Positions 39,180 to 50,763 of a stretch of DNA of 64,000 bases are shown in pieces. A program made the translations under genes and the position numbers. Within the stretch, counting starts at the first letter, position 1; every line of letters starts with the position of its first letter. Below the pieces are notes generated by a model. That model did not search any database, had not been told where the DNA came from, and worked only from the letters and a program-made list of their open reading frames with translations. Source of the stretch: Casuarius casuarius (Eukaryota > Chordata > Aves > Casuariiformes > Casuariidae); contig PTFA01000416.1 in NCBI GenBank assembly GCA_003342895.1, positions 190,106 to 254,105 on the forward strand. The letters run 5' to 3'.

Positions 39180-40440
39180 TTCCAGCAAACGCAGATTTTT
39201 ACACTCGCGCACGGGAGCGGTTTTTCGTTGCGTTCCAGCGGCTGTTTACACCCACGGATGCGTGTGAACAACGCAAAAGGCGTGCAAGCACGGGTGTGCA
39301 AGCACAGATACCAAGGCGGGACGTAAATAAAGGGTATTCCCGAATACACACAAACACCACCACGACGAACAGAGCGCAATACAACAGCGGAAAGCACTGG
39401 GCGAGGGCAGAGCATCGCCACCCGAAGCCTTCAAGCCTGGGAGGGGGAGGGGTGGACACAAAAAGGGCCCCCGTGGCTGAGGAAATCACAAACCTGGGTG
39501 TCTCGCCTCGCCTGCCCGCGCCTGCGGGGTGGGAAGGCGCTGGCAGGTCCGAGCGCTGCCCCGTCTCCGCGTACAGGGATGCACAATCACCATGGGCGCA
39601 ACGCGAGGCAGCGGCCGCGGGGCGGGACGGCTAAGGGGACGGTCCCAACGCCCCCCCCCCTCCCCCCCGGCAACGGCGGACCCCACCCCCGGGCTCGTAC
39701 CCGCTCAGCCCGACATCTCACCCACCCCGGGCACTGCCAAGCCCGAGCCTGACGGGACCGGCGGGCGGCTGCGCCACCGGCCGACGCCCCCCTCCAGCAC
39801 CGCCCGCGGGGCCGGGCAGAGGAAAGGAGGCAGCGGGGCGAAGAGGGCTTCGGGGAGATTCGCCCCTTTCTCCCCCTTCTCCCCCGCGGGTTGAAGTCAC
39901 TCGGCAGCGCAGTCCGAAAGGGGAGCAGCTCCCGCCCGGCCCCCTCCTTTTTCCCTCCTCCCCGCAGCTGCGGAGAGGAGACAGCCTGGCTGTTCCCTGC
40001 ACTAAGACCCCCGCCCCCCGCGGCCGCTACTCCAGCCACAGCGCTGGCGCTTGCGCCGCCACCTCCTCCTGCGCTCGCTCCCGCCGCCCGACTGAAACAG
40101 CGACCGCGCGAACGGCCAACCGCTGCCGACACACTACTGGGGTGGGGGAGAGGCGAGGCGGGGCGCTGAGCTCCGGGATAGGGCGGGAGTTGGGGAAGGC
40201 GGCGGCGGGGAGGCCGTGCGCTCTCGCGTGCACCTCTGCACGCGCACTGGAGGCGACCCCCCGCCGCCGCGTCTGCTGGTAGGGGCGCCCGCTCGCAGTT
40301 CTCCACTCCCACCCCGCTTCAGCCCGCTGCACCGCGCAGCGGCCCGCGTGCCGCAGGGCGCGAAGGTGACGGAGGGTAAGGGGCGGGCAAGGGGTAACCG
40401 TCACGCCGCGCTCTCTCCTTCAAACGCCTTGGCGCCATGT
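39180..40440 (-). promoter_or_regulatory. RIMKLB: CpG island A, candidate RIMKLB promoter and first exon
   Basis: A sharp rise in G+C and CpG content in an otherwise A/T-rich region, with many CCGCCC/GGGCGG (Sp1-type) boxes. A minus-strand donor GGGGTGG|GTGAGATG lies with its exon edge at 39,722, so a non-coding exon could end there and splice to 31,583. A plus-strand donor (GGAGG|GTAAGG at about 40,374) suggests transcription may also leave in the other direction. The large open frames here (for example minus 39,587-40,312) are a by-product of high G+C and have no family resemblance. The island itself is clear. Its assignment to RIMKLB is inferred from position and orientation. Confidence 0.6.
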
Positions 40441-41454
40441 TATCCATGGCCAATCCTAGTTGCCTTGCAGTCACTCCATGCCCCCCCACCCCCGAGTCCT
40501 GGCAATGACATCACTCGTGACACACTCCCAAGAATCTCCACTCATGACTGCAGAGCGGCACCTTCTCTGGTCAGGTGTGCTGACATCCTCTCTTCCTCCG
40601 TCTGACTAACACCAATGGTTTGGTCAAACCAAACCCCGTGATGAATCCAGATTCAAGCCTGAAGCAAAAATGGCTCAGGCAATAGCAGCCTGACCATGAC
40701 ACACCTGGCTGCTTTTTCAGCCAAATGAAATACTGCTCAGACTTGCCATGCTCCGTGTCACATTGATCCTCCTGTCCCTTGTTCTCTGGAGACATGTAAA
40801 GACCCATCCCATTGCTGTGGATTATCAACTGCAGCTCAGTATAGATAACCAGCAGTTGCAGCATGAGACATGCCCAGCCTTCCAGTCAGCCTGGTATGAC
40901 AAAACAAACATATGACACCCACCTCACTTCTCTGCTACCGTTGGCATGTGGCACACCAAGCCAAGCACCTTTGTCCTATGTGTGACAGATAAATACGTGA
41001 CATAGCCTACACACCACTTGTTATGTACCATCACAGGTCTGACATATCTGATACACACATTGGGCTGCATCATCCTTCACCATCATGTCTAAAATAATAA
41101 CGGCTGGCAACAAGTGATTATGACACATCCAGTGCACCAACCAACACCTTGTTTGTCATTGTCTGTGGTACACCTCCACAGCTTCCTCTATACACACAGA
41201 CACACCCTTTTTATTTACTATATCACATTAGCTGTATATTCAGTGCTCACAGCACACTGCCCTAAAATGCATGCCAGGCACTTTTGACACAAAACACCTG
41301 ATGCAACAATGATCTTTTCTCCTTCCTGTTTCCTAGGCTTTCATGTATGGTTGAATTTGCACTTTCAACATATGACTACTTACCAAACAACACATGTTGA
41401 AAATCCCCACAGATACTGGGGCATAAACTGTCATTCATATATGTGACATACTGC
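40441..41454. other. Gene-free stretch between CpG island A and a CR1 fragment
   Basis: No exon or repeat recognised. The sequence is rich in CACA/TGACA words without clear repetition. Confidence 0.5.
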
Positions 41455-42080
41455 ACTCTATTTCATTCCTTACCACAGAACAGATGAAATTGGAAGGGAG
41501 CTCCGGCAATCACGCTGTCCAATCCCCCAGAGCTCAAAGCAGGATCAGCTACAGCAGGTTGCTCAGTACATCACCACACTGGTTTTGAGTATCTCCAAAG
41601 ATGGACACTCTACAACCTTTCTGGGCAACCTCTTCCTATGTCTGACCCCTCTCACTGTAAGAAAGTTTTCTTATGTTTAAGTGGAATTTCTTGTATTTCA
41701 GTTTGGACCCATTGCCTCTTGTCCTGTCACTGGGCATCACTGAGAAGAGTCTACCTCCATCTTCTTTACACCCTCCCTTCAGATATTTATATACATTTTT
41801 AAAACACAACCCCCACACCTCCTTTTCCTCCAGGCACAACAATTCCATCTCTCTCAGCCTCTTCTCATTTGACAGATGCTCCAGTCCTTTAGTCTTCATG
41901 GCCCTTCACTGGAGTTTTAATCCAGCATGTCTCTCTCTTGTATTGAGGAGCCCAGAACTGGACACTGCTTCAAATTTGGTCTCACCAGGTCTCACCACAA
42001 ACACCAAACATATTCAACTTACTGCCCTGATTCTGTCCTGTATAAAATTCTCATTCACCAACCTTCATAACCTCTAGTTA
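41455..42080 (-). mobile_element. CR1 LINE, 3' fragment
   Basis: Reverse-strand copy of the CR1 3' region. On the plus strand GAGCTCAAAGCAGGATCAGC, GAAAGTTTTCTTATGTTTAA, CCATTGCCTCTTGTCCTGTC, ACTGGGCATCACTGAGAAGA and GAGCCCAGAACTGGACACTG are the standard CR1 words in reversed order. The element's 3' end lies near 41,455 and the copy is cut short at its 5' end near 42,080, as is usual for CR1. It lies in the same orientation as RIMKLB. Confidence 0.92.
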
Positions 42081-42521
42081 CAGCACACTGAGTGTCCTGA
42101 GGAAACAACACACATATTGCTCAACAATTTGTGTTACACTCCCAACTTTTCCCTTCAAACGAGAGACATACCCATTTGCTCACATATGATACTCCCAAAC
42201 ACCAATCCTATCATGAATATAGCAAATTCAGCCTGTTTTCGTCTGCCTTTTAAGTATGTGGCAGTTCCATCCTAACCATCTTCACTCTCCCACCTGAATG
42301 ACAGACACTTTACATACTCCACATCTCCCACATCTGGTTTATCTACACATGGCACAGCCAGAGCCATTTCAGACAAGCTGTGAAACCTCCAGTTGCAGGA
42401 TGAAGATATGTCATCCAAGCCTTTTATGCAGTACCCCCTATATTTAACTGGGTTGATGGGATTGCATTCCACAGTAGCGTGCTCTAAGTTCTATGGCAAA
42501 ATCTCCTAATATCTGCTGCAA

Positions 42522-42555
42522 TGTTTATTCATTTATACTGTTTATTCATTTATAC
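42522..42555 (+). repeat. Perfect tandem duplication of 17 bp
   Basis: TGTTTATTCATTTATAC occurs twice back to back. Confidence 0.95.
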
Positions 42556-43004
42556 ATCATCCTACTATATAATATGCCCCTACTTTGGCATACTTCTTGC
42601 AAAGTTATATCTGATAGTTAAAATACTCATCAATGCAAGCATTGTTGAGCATTTCTAAGACTAGCTTTCCTGAGGGAATACATGCTCATTTGATTCCCCA
42701 AACATCCTAGTTTTGCTCCCCAAACCTCAGATGTGATTCAGGCAGCTCTTCTCCAAACTTTTGCCTAATGAGTATGCCATGGAAAAGGACACCTCACAGC
42801 TGATGTTAGTGGCCAAAATACCCATTTACCTAGACATCACCTGATGCACTGTTCTCCTGTCTGTTTAGGTTGCTCGCCAGTACTTTTGGCCTCTCATTAG
42901 TCCATGGCTGCAAGCCAGAGACCACTTCGCACTCCCAGGTTCCCATCTGCCTGACTCTTACGCAAGTCCAAGGAGGGTAAATTAAAAAAATGATTAAAAA
43001 AAAA

Positions 43005-43031
43005 CCACACACACACACACAAACACACCAC
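43005..43031 (+). repeat. (CA)n tract after an A-run
   Basis: A9 followed by about ten CA units with one interruption. Confidence 0.9.
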
Positions 43032-43718
43032 ACCAAAATGATGGTCAGTATTTTTGTTACTTTAACAGCAAAAAAAATTGATAGAATAACTAATTTCTAA
43101 GCCTTCTGGAAGAGAAAACACATGAGCATCAAGTCCACACTTCTTAAAGGTGTAGTTTCAGGTTGTGAGGTGCAAGGGTATGTATACACAAGGAATTTAC
43201 TAACAGAAAATTATAGTATCTCTACTCAACTGAAGATGTGTGTAACCATTATACATCAGCTAGTGGACAAAGTTATTTCAGAGTAAGATTTTTTTTCTAG
43301 ATTACTGTGTGTGCTTCATACTATTTTTAAAGCAGAAGAGGAAAGAATGTCCACATAAGGATTTACATAGTTGTAACTACAGTGATGTAATAATACCAGA
43401 TTTTTTTCTGTTATATTCCCATAAGTAGACAAGCTCTACAGCAAGTATCTCTACATCCCAAACATGGTTAACAGTTTATGGAAAGAGGAGAACTCCACAG
43501 CTGGGAAGTCCTGAAATGTAGATTTTTGGCCATACAAATAAGAATTTAGTTAGGAGAAATCTGAGAGGAAGTCGTTCCATAAGAACAGGAAAGAGACTCA
43601 GCACAGTGAAGATAAGACATTTGATTTGTCTCTCAAACTGTTCAGGATTTTCCAGCTGGGTCTTATGATTCTCAGTAAGAATTTAATCTATTCAACCAAC
43701 TACCATTTGCCTTTCCAG

Positions 43719-44089
43719 CTCTCTTGCATGCAAAATGGAGCCTTGGATTCCTTTCATTACCGTTTATTGGGCTGCTGGAGTTGTACTATGTTGAACTCAA
43801 GCACAAACAAACTTGGAGTATTGAACTGAAAACAATGCTGGAATCAGTGAAAGAGCAGGTCAGAGAGCATATCTCTAGAGCAATCTCCCATCATCTTGAA
43901 ACTTTAAGTCAGTTTGGAAAGAATCCTGAAAGTATTTTGCTACTTCTTATAAGGTTTGAACAGGAGATGATACCAATTTGTTGCTCAGGACATACCCACT
44001 ACTGGAAAAGCTTTTTAGAGTTTTTCCTAAAAACTGCCAGTATAGCTGAGTTGTATGTAGATGCTATACTTCTCTGGAATGAGGCATGA
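43719..44089 (+). other. Unexplained open frame of about 120 codons behind a good splice acceptor
   Basis: The frame is open from CTTTCCAG (acceptor-like, ending 43,718) to a TGA at 44,087-44,089. It lacks an ATG near its left end; the first in-frame ATG starts MLESVKEQVREHISRAISHH. The peptide looks helical and reads QFGKNPESILLLLIRFEQEM further on. I recognise no family, and there is no second exon or paralogue to support it. It could be chance, a pseudogene exon or an untranslated exon. Confidence 0.15.
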
Positions 44090-45639
44090 CTTTTTTGCCA
44101 CTGAAGATGAGAACAGATTTGTAGGTAATGGGAAAGACCTCAGCAAAAAAGAAACAGTGATAGTCCAAGCAGAAGGGTTGGTAGTGCCCTCAGTTTCAAC
44201 TGTTGAGTGGACTAGCTAGTTTTACCCTTCAGGAAAGAAAGAATTGTAATATCTGATCAATGAGGAATGGATGCCTCGGAACACTAAGCATTCTTGGCAC
44301 CCTTCTTTTGCAATTTTTTCCCATGTGCTCTGAAATACATAATATAAGGACAGGTCGAAAGCCTTAATGTATGCAAAATCAGATTTCACAGCTGATCCTA
44401 TGAAACATCTTTTGGCACTAAGTTCACTACAAATGGAAACCAGCAGTTTAGTTGAAGTCTCCATTCTGCAGGACATTATTCTATTATTCACATCAGAAAG
44501 TTTCACAGCGCTCTCTGGTTGGGTGCATAAGGCTGTGACAAGAAAAATGATGGAAAGTCTTGTCTGCAGATGTTGCTAAGCCTAATTATTTATACCAATT
44601 GACTTAAGCCTATGGGCTGCCTGTGTCTGAATAGCTATTCATTTAGTCAGCTAACTCACACAATGATGTTTGCACTTCCCATTTGGATGAATGAATAATA
44701 AAAATATGGGAAGGTAACAGCCTTTGTTTGCTCATGAATGCTTGGGTTCACAGATGAACACAGATGCTCCTATGAAGGGAAACTAGTTCTTGATTGTTTT
44801 CAGTGAGAAATGGCCATATCATTCTTGTTTCACCCAAAGTAAAACAAGGGCTATACAAAATGGGGCAAAATCATCTTGAATCTGATATATCCCCCATTTC
44901 TGATCAGTTCTGACTGCAGTATTAATTCTAGTTCTCAATAAACTGCCATACGGTAGCAGAAAATGGAGAAATTGCTGCTAACAGAAAGGTCTCCCAGCTA
45001 AAGGGGTCTGCAAGAATTTGCAGGCTTCACTGACTCAACCCAAAAACTATTTCAGTTCAGCACCATGCATACCTCTGATCTCAGCAAGCTGCTCCAGGCT
45101 CATATCTCCAAGACACCAGACTTGTCAATATACATTCCCCTTCAAGAACATAATATCCAAATTTTTCACACCAATCCGTAACGCACATAACCCATCCAGC
45201 TTGAAAACGTTTCATTGCATCTAATTCCTCACTGCCTTTGGATAAACTCTATCCACACACACCCCCAACACAAGGCCTTCCTATGCCCCTTTTCCCCATT
45301 TACAACTCTGCAGCTTGCTGTGGCACTAACTAGTGCTGAACTCCTCTTCACACAGCAATTTCAAATGCATTAGACAAACCCACTTCCATCTTCGAGTCGT
45401 TCACTTGCAGAATCAGGCTTGAATTAGGAGTTGCTAGCTGCATTCCCACATGGACAGCAAGCCACCAAGGCCACAGCAAGACCTGTAAAAGGGAGGACTC
45501 TCAACACACTGGGCATGGTGAAAACAAGGTTTAGATACAGGGAATTACAAGGGGAGCCTTGTCACGGAGGAAGAGCTGAGAGCAGGCACTTTCTCCACAC
45601 ACACACACTGCGACCCACTAACGTACACAGCTCTGGTCA
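44090..45639. other. Gene-free stretch
   Basis: No exon, RNA gene or repeat recognised. G+C rises near 45,600 into CpG island B. Confidence 0.5.
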
Positions 45640-46040
45640 CGCCACTCTACAAGCTAGCAAGCACGTGACTGCGCGCGCGCTTCAGGCGCTCACAGCGGAG
45701 CGGAGGGGTACCCAGCCTGCAGAGCGCAGTGCAACGCGCACGCGCGTACTTACCTCCGGGCGACTGCGTGGAGCTGCGCTGCCGTGCTCGTGGGCTGGCG
45801 GTAGTGCGCGCCCATGGGCGGGGTGCGCGCGCGCGGGGGGGGGGGGCGGAGACACTACCAGGAGCGGCGCGTGCTGGGGCGCGGCGGCGGGAGGCGGTGC
45901 TGCATAGCGGGGCAGCCGCTCGGGAGTGCGGCGCGTTAGGCGCGTGCTGCGCGCGCGCGCTCATCCCTGCAGCAGTGGCGGCAGCAGCCGCAGCCCGTCT
46001 CCCGGCGTCAGCCGGATAAAACCGGCCCCAGCAGCAAGGT
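45640..46040 (-). promoter_or_regulatory. RIMKLB: CpG island B, candidate upstream RIMKLB promoter and first exon
   Basis: A compact, very CpG-rich island with several (GC)n and (CG)n alternations and a G12 run at 45,835-45,846. On the minus strand CGCAGTCGCCCGGAG|GTAAGT gives a textbook splice donor (exon edge 45,754, intron from 45,753). A minus-strand transcript starting in the right half of the island would splice left, toward RIMKLB. The island lies 11 kb from MFAP5, whose own start shows no such island. Inferred to be the main or an alternative RIMKLB first exon; a divergent non-coding transcript is also possible. Confidence 0.6.
45835..45846 (+). repeat. G12 run beside GC alternation
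   Basis: Twelve G residues follow directly on GTGCGCGCGCGC. The alternating part favours Z-DNA and the G-run favours G-quadruplexes. Confidence 0.9.
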
Positions 46041-49000
46041 GTCTGCAGTCAGAATGGCTGAACGCTCGGCTGGGTGTACCGTTCTGCTCCTCTCTTCCAC
46101 CTTTCCCTTGAGCGTAGGCCATGCCGAGCAGCACTGCTAACCTAGATCAGAAACTGCTTATGCGGCACAGAGACGCCTGCGGAGCAGGTTGGGAGGACCT
46201 GGTAGAAAGGTGCTGTTAATTTATCTCTATTGAAAGAGGTTCGTTCCCCCCACCCGCCGCCCTTTATCGCGCCTGTTTCTTCCCCACCCTGAAATGGAAA
46301 TTAGTCTTCCTGTAGGGATGGGGGTAGAGCTTAACTAATCAGCATGGGAAGGGTGCGACTATCCATTCGCTCGTGGTAGGAATGGAACAAGCAGGTTTTC
46401 CAAGATGGATTTTTTTTTTGATACAACTAGACAAAGGAGGAAAGATCTGTTCAGTCATGGAATAGATTACACCCAAGGATGGAGTGGGAACCCCATTTTT
46501 CCCAGCATTTGAAATGAGAACTGGAAAAGCCCCGGGGAGTAACTCACAGGGAAGAATCCTGCCCCAAGGAATGAGCTAGCAGGGCCATAGCAAGACTTTT
46601 CCTGCCAGATAGCAATTGTTTGGGAGCTTAAGGGAGGAGAGCATGCATCTCACTGACTAACTTTGAAGAAGGTTGGAGGGATCTGCTATCCTTGTTCTGG
46701 CACAGTTTGAGAACAGAAAAACACAAAAGAAGCTCAGGCTGGCAGAGTTACAAACAGAAACAAAGGGATGGATGAATAGCAGTTGGTGGGCTTCAAACCC
46801 TGGTATATAACCATCAACTCCCAGTTCCAGAAGAAGGAAGTGTATCTATCCCTGCTAAGATGCAGTTGTACTTCATGGAGACATGTAGTAGTACTGAGGA
46901 GCTAGAGAAAAGGGGAAAGGTGACCTTTGAGGGAAAGGATAATCTGGAGAGAAAAGGCTTCTTTCTTTGTGTATCTCCCCTCTGCCTCTCTCTTCCTATT
47001 ACTCTGCCTGGGCCCTTCTCTTCCCCAATTGCTTTTCTCAGTCTTTCAGTCTGTCTCTTGTTTCTTTCCATTTCCAGAGAATTCCTTTTTTCTTTGTCTC
47101 GCTTTGTTCCTGTTTTTTGTTCCTTTCTCTTTTTTTGCCTGTTTTTGTCTCTTTCCCCAGTGGCTTTTGATTAATGCTGTTGCAGTGATGAGTTAAGATC
47201 TCAGTGCATGTTGGGAGGCTCTGATGCAACCACAGGGGTGGCTATACTTTACAGGCAGTGCTTTCCTGCATTGAAGAAAGATTGATAATCATCTGCCCTG
47301 CAAGCTGAAGAGCTTCACAGGGCAGCTTCAAGTGTCTCTGAGTTTCCCCCACTTGTTTTGGTGTTTTACTTCTGTGTCTGATAATGGGACCACAACTGAT
47401 GAGATGGTGTTCCAGGGAATATGTTTTTAAGACTTATCTCATTTGTGGAGAGTGTCTTCATCTAATTCTCTTATGCTTTGTCTTGTCACCAGCAAGTCTG
47501 GTTATATAACCATTGCCCTTGTCCACTTGCCTGCATTAAACAGATGGAGGAGATTAAGGAGCAGGTGAGTGCATCTCAAAATCCCTCCTCTCTTTGCAGG
47601 GTTTGTCACCATTGTGATAGCCATGGTTAGGGGGCTCTCTGGAGTATGAGCTAACCACACCATTTTCCTCTTTCTGTGGGCAGCGTGTGTGCAAAGGAAA
47701 GGGGGCTGAGGTGCCTTGCAGAGAGGCCAGAACTAGTTCAGCATAGCTGAAAACTGCAGCTGGTGCAGTGCAATGGCAGGGTGGGATGGGGGGAGCAGGG
47801 AGCAAGCAATAGCCAGAGGGAGGGAGTGTGAGAGAAGCCTCTGACTGTGTTGGAGGAAGGAGGGAAGTAAGGGACTCACTCTGAGAAGTTGCAGGGGTTG
47901 GGCAGCCTCTCTAGGCTGATAGCATGACTACTAGGCACAATCCTTCTCATCCTCCCCTCCACCCTCTTCACCATCTGTACCCTCCACACTGGCACCATTG
48001 TAAGGCACCTCCCTCTTGCCATCGCGCAGAAGATGTGTAGGGCCTGCTTCCCCATGGCCTTGTACCCTGTTTGTCCTTTTGATCCAGGCAACAGGCATGT
48101 AAGGAGGGGTGGTATACTGTACACTGTCATAACATTTAGTCAGTGGAGAATTAAGCCTGAGGATGAGAAGGGGAAAATCTGCAAAAGGAGAGGCAGAGGA
48201 AGGAAGGGTGGATGATACTTCCGAAAGATTGAGAGAAAGATGTTAAAAAAGGAGGAGAAAGGAAGCTAGATGGAAATAGAAAAAGATGGAGAAAAATCTG
48301 GATAATGAATAAGAAACAGGTGGAGAGATATAGAGAAAAATACAGAAGAGGAAGAGAAGTATTGAAGGCAACAAAGGCAAGTGATGTTTCAGACTTGTAA
48401 TTGGTGCTGTGGGGAGAAGGTGATCTGCATTCCTCACTGTGCTCAAGAGAAAGGGCACATCCTCCTTGGTAAAATTCACAAGGCAATAGAGCTTCTGTAG
48501 CCAGACACTGCCAACGTGCTTACTGTCACCGGTAGCATCAGAGATGCTGATGTACTTCGCTTCTGTCCAAAGGTCATACTGTTATCACCCTTCAGAGTAC
48601 AATGAAAATACACTTCAGTAAGCTTTGCAGTATGCCTTATTTGACCTTTTACATGTTTCTACGTCTCTGACATTGCCTTCCCTGTTATAGCTCCGGAAAG
48701 AAATTCAGATTAGAAGAGTTGTTGTGCCTTCTTTTATCATTCTTGTACCACTTAAGGCTTGTGTGCTCCCTCTCCCCCTTCTTCTCTCTCCCTTTTCCCA
48801 TTGCTTTTCCATTTTCTCTGTCTCCCTGGTGCCCCTGTGACAGCCTTGCTCATACTGCCTTGTACTGTTTTTGGCTCAGTCTCTCTCAGAGCTTGGCTCT
48901 CCAGTCTGTTCAGCCAGAATCAGAATGATGCAGTCTGCAGAAACATACGCCTTTCCAGGCATCCCCACACTTCCCCATTTTCCACTCCTCCTCCTCCTTT

Positions 49001-50558
49001 TGATCAGTCCACACTACATCCTTCCTGTCCTGACGCTGGCAGTGTGTCTCCTCCTTTCTCCATCCCTCCCCCTCCTCTCCCTGCAGTGCTCCCAGCCCTT
49101 ACTGCAGTGCAATCCATCACTCTCAGCCAAGGTCTTCATGCAAGGGGAGGGGGAAGCCTGGCTCTGTGTGAGGTGGGGGGTTGTCAGGGAGTGTAACTAT
49201 CTGCTTTGCTAAGAAGTAAGAAAAGCCCTCGGAATACAGACTCTTCTGGAATTGAAACCTTCTGTCTGCTTCTAGCTATTTTATTTTTTCATTTAGTTAT
49301 TTAGTCTCTTTGTTTTCAAAGAAAAAGTGTTTCTGCCAACATTCCAGTGAAGGTGACTGAGAGGAAACCAGGGAGACAGAGAGAAAGCCAGAGACAGAAG
49401 CTTATACGGAAAGAGAAACCAGGAGAAAGAGAGAGCACAAGGGGGAAATATATGTACAGAAGAGAAGAGAAACAGAGGAAGAAATGCAGAAATAAAGGGG
49501 GGTGGAACAGATGCAGATAAAAAGCAGAATGCATGGGGAAAAACAAGAATGAAAGAAGGAGGAATACCAGAGACGGCAGATGAGGAAAGAGAACTGAAGA
49601 CAAATGCAGTAAATAGCTAAAGGAGGCTGGCTAAAGAGGCTAGGTTGATAAGAAAAAATAATATTTAGATATTTTAACAAGCAAACCCAGCATGTTTTGA
49701 TCTGGATGTAAATATTCTGTACACCTGCATGCAGATGAAATTCCAGTGCTTTTTTATTCTAAGAACAGTTACAAGTCAGGAAGTAATGAGTGAACAGTTA
49801 AATTATTCTTTATAAAAAGATACGTGCTTTCTCCCTTCTCTGCATTCCTGTGAGTTTATCAGAGCAGATGCATTGATGGATAAAGGCAAGAGATTATTAG
49901 AATAATATCAAATTAGGTATTTTAGCTACCAGTATTGTCAGCCTTTTACAGGCATTCTGCAGAGGTACTGTTTACTTTGGTGCAGAACGATCTATGTTTG
50001 GTGCTGTTTTCATCTCTTTCAAACTGAGATGAGCTAAATCAGTACAGGCCCTTTAAATATATGCATATCACATTAGGACAGATTTTCATTAATATCATTT
50101 GCCTTGGTTTCAATCTGCCATCAAATCAGAATAGTAAGTGACTGCAGATGGGGAAGGGCAGAAGAAAATTAGAGTAATCTGGTCAAAGTCAGATGTACCT
50201 ATAGGAGAGACTGGTTTATATCAATGTAGTTGCAATAATGCCTGAAATCTTTACTCAAATTCCTCTAATGTCAACTGTAGAAAACATCACTGATGATTTA
50301 AAAGATAAGTCAGTTTTTACAGTCCCTGTGGAGGGATAGGAAACAGAGGGATAAAAAGCTGAAAGGTGGTGCTTTTTAGTTTTTCCTACAATAAAAACTC
50401 TGATGAATTGGTCTCTTAACACACAGCATCATTTGCATTTCTTTGTAGATACCTACTCAGTACAATTGCCCTTCTCCTATCTTACATCTTTTCAGAAGCA
50501 GGGCAACAATGGTTAATGTTGACACCAAGGACTTCAGTAGTTTGCATATTTTGGAAGT
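46041..50558. other. Intergenic region between RIMKLB and MFAP5, left part
   Basis: No exon recognised. It is rich in polypyrimidine and polypurine stretches (46,970-47,170; 48,180-48,360; 48,720-49,100; 49,370-49,600). These create paired open frames on opposite strands made of Leu/Ser/Phe or Lys/Arg/Glu, typical of low-complexity DNA rather than genes. Confidence 0.5.
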
Positions 50559-50763
50559 NNNNNNNNNNNNNNNNNNNNNNNNNNNNNNNNNNNNNNNNNN
50601 NNNNNNNNNNNNNNNNNNNNNNNNNNNNNNNNNNNNNNNNNNNNNNNNNNNNNNNNNNNNNNNNNNNNNNNNNNNNNNNNNNNNNNNNNNNNNNNNNNNN
50701 NNNNNNNNNNNNNNNNNNNNNNNNNNNNNNNNNNNNNNNNNNNNNNNNNNNNNNNNNNNNNNN
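50559..50763. other. Assembly gap, 205 N
   Basis: A run of 205 unknown bases. The open frames that cross it are artefacts. Confidence 0.99.

Larger units (their letters stand above)
42081..43718. other. Gene-free stretch with small repeats
   Basis: No exon recognised. It includes a 17-bp tandem duplication at 42,522-42,555 and a CA tract at 43,005-43,031. Confidence 0.5.

Noticed and set aside
39587..40312. Longest open frame of the window (about 241 codons, minus strand)
   Set aside because: It lies wholly in CpG island A, is made of Ala/Gly/Arg/Pro, and overlaps other long frames on both strands, as expected in very G+C-rich DNA. No domain is recognisable.
45431..45907. 158-codon plus-strand frame entering CpG island B
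   Set aside because: G+C-driven openness with Ala/Gly/Arg-rich text and no family resemblance; an opposite-strand frame of similar size overlaps it.
46860..47196. Three overlapping Phe/Leu/Ser-rich frames that look like membrane proteins
   Set aside because: All arise from one polypyrimidine tract read in several frames.
47881..48130. Minus-strand 84-codon frame resembling a transposase fragment at first glance
   Set aside because: No catalytic motif, no terminal repeats, and no consistent match to PIF/Harbinger or hAT families.
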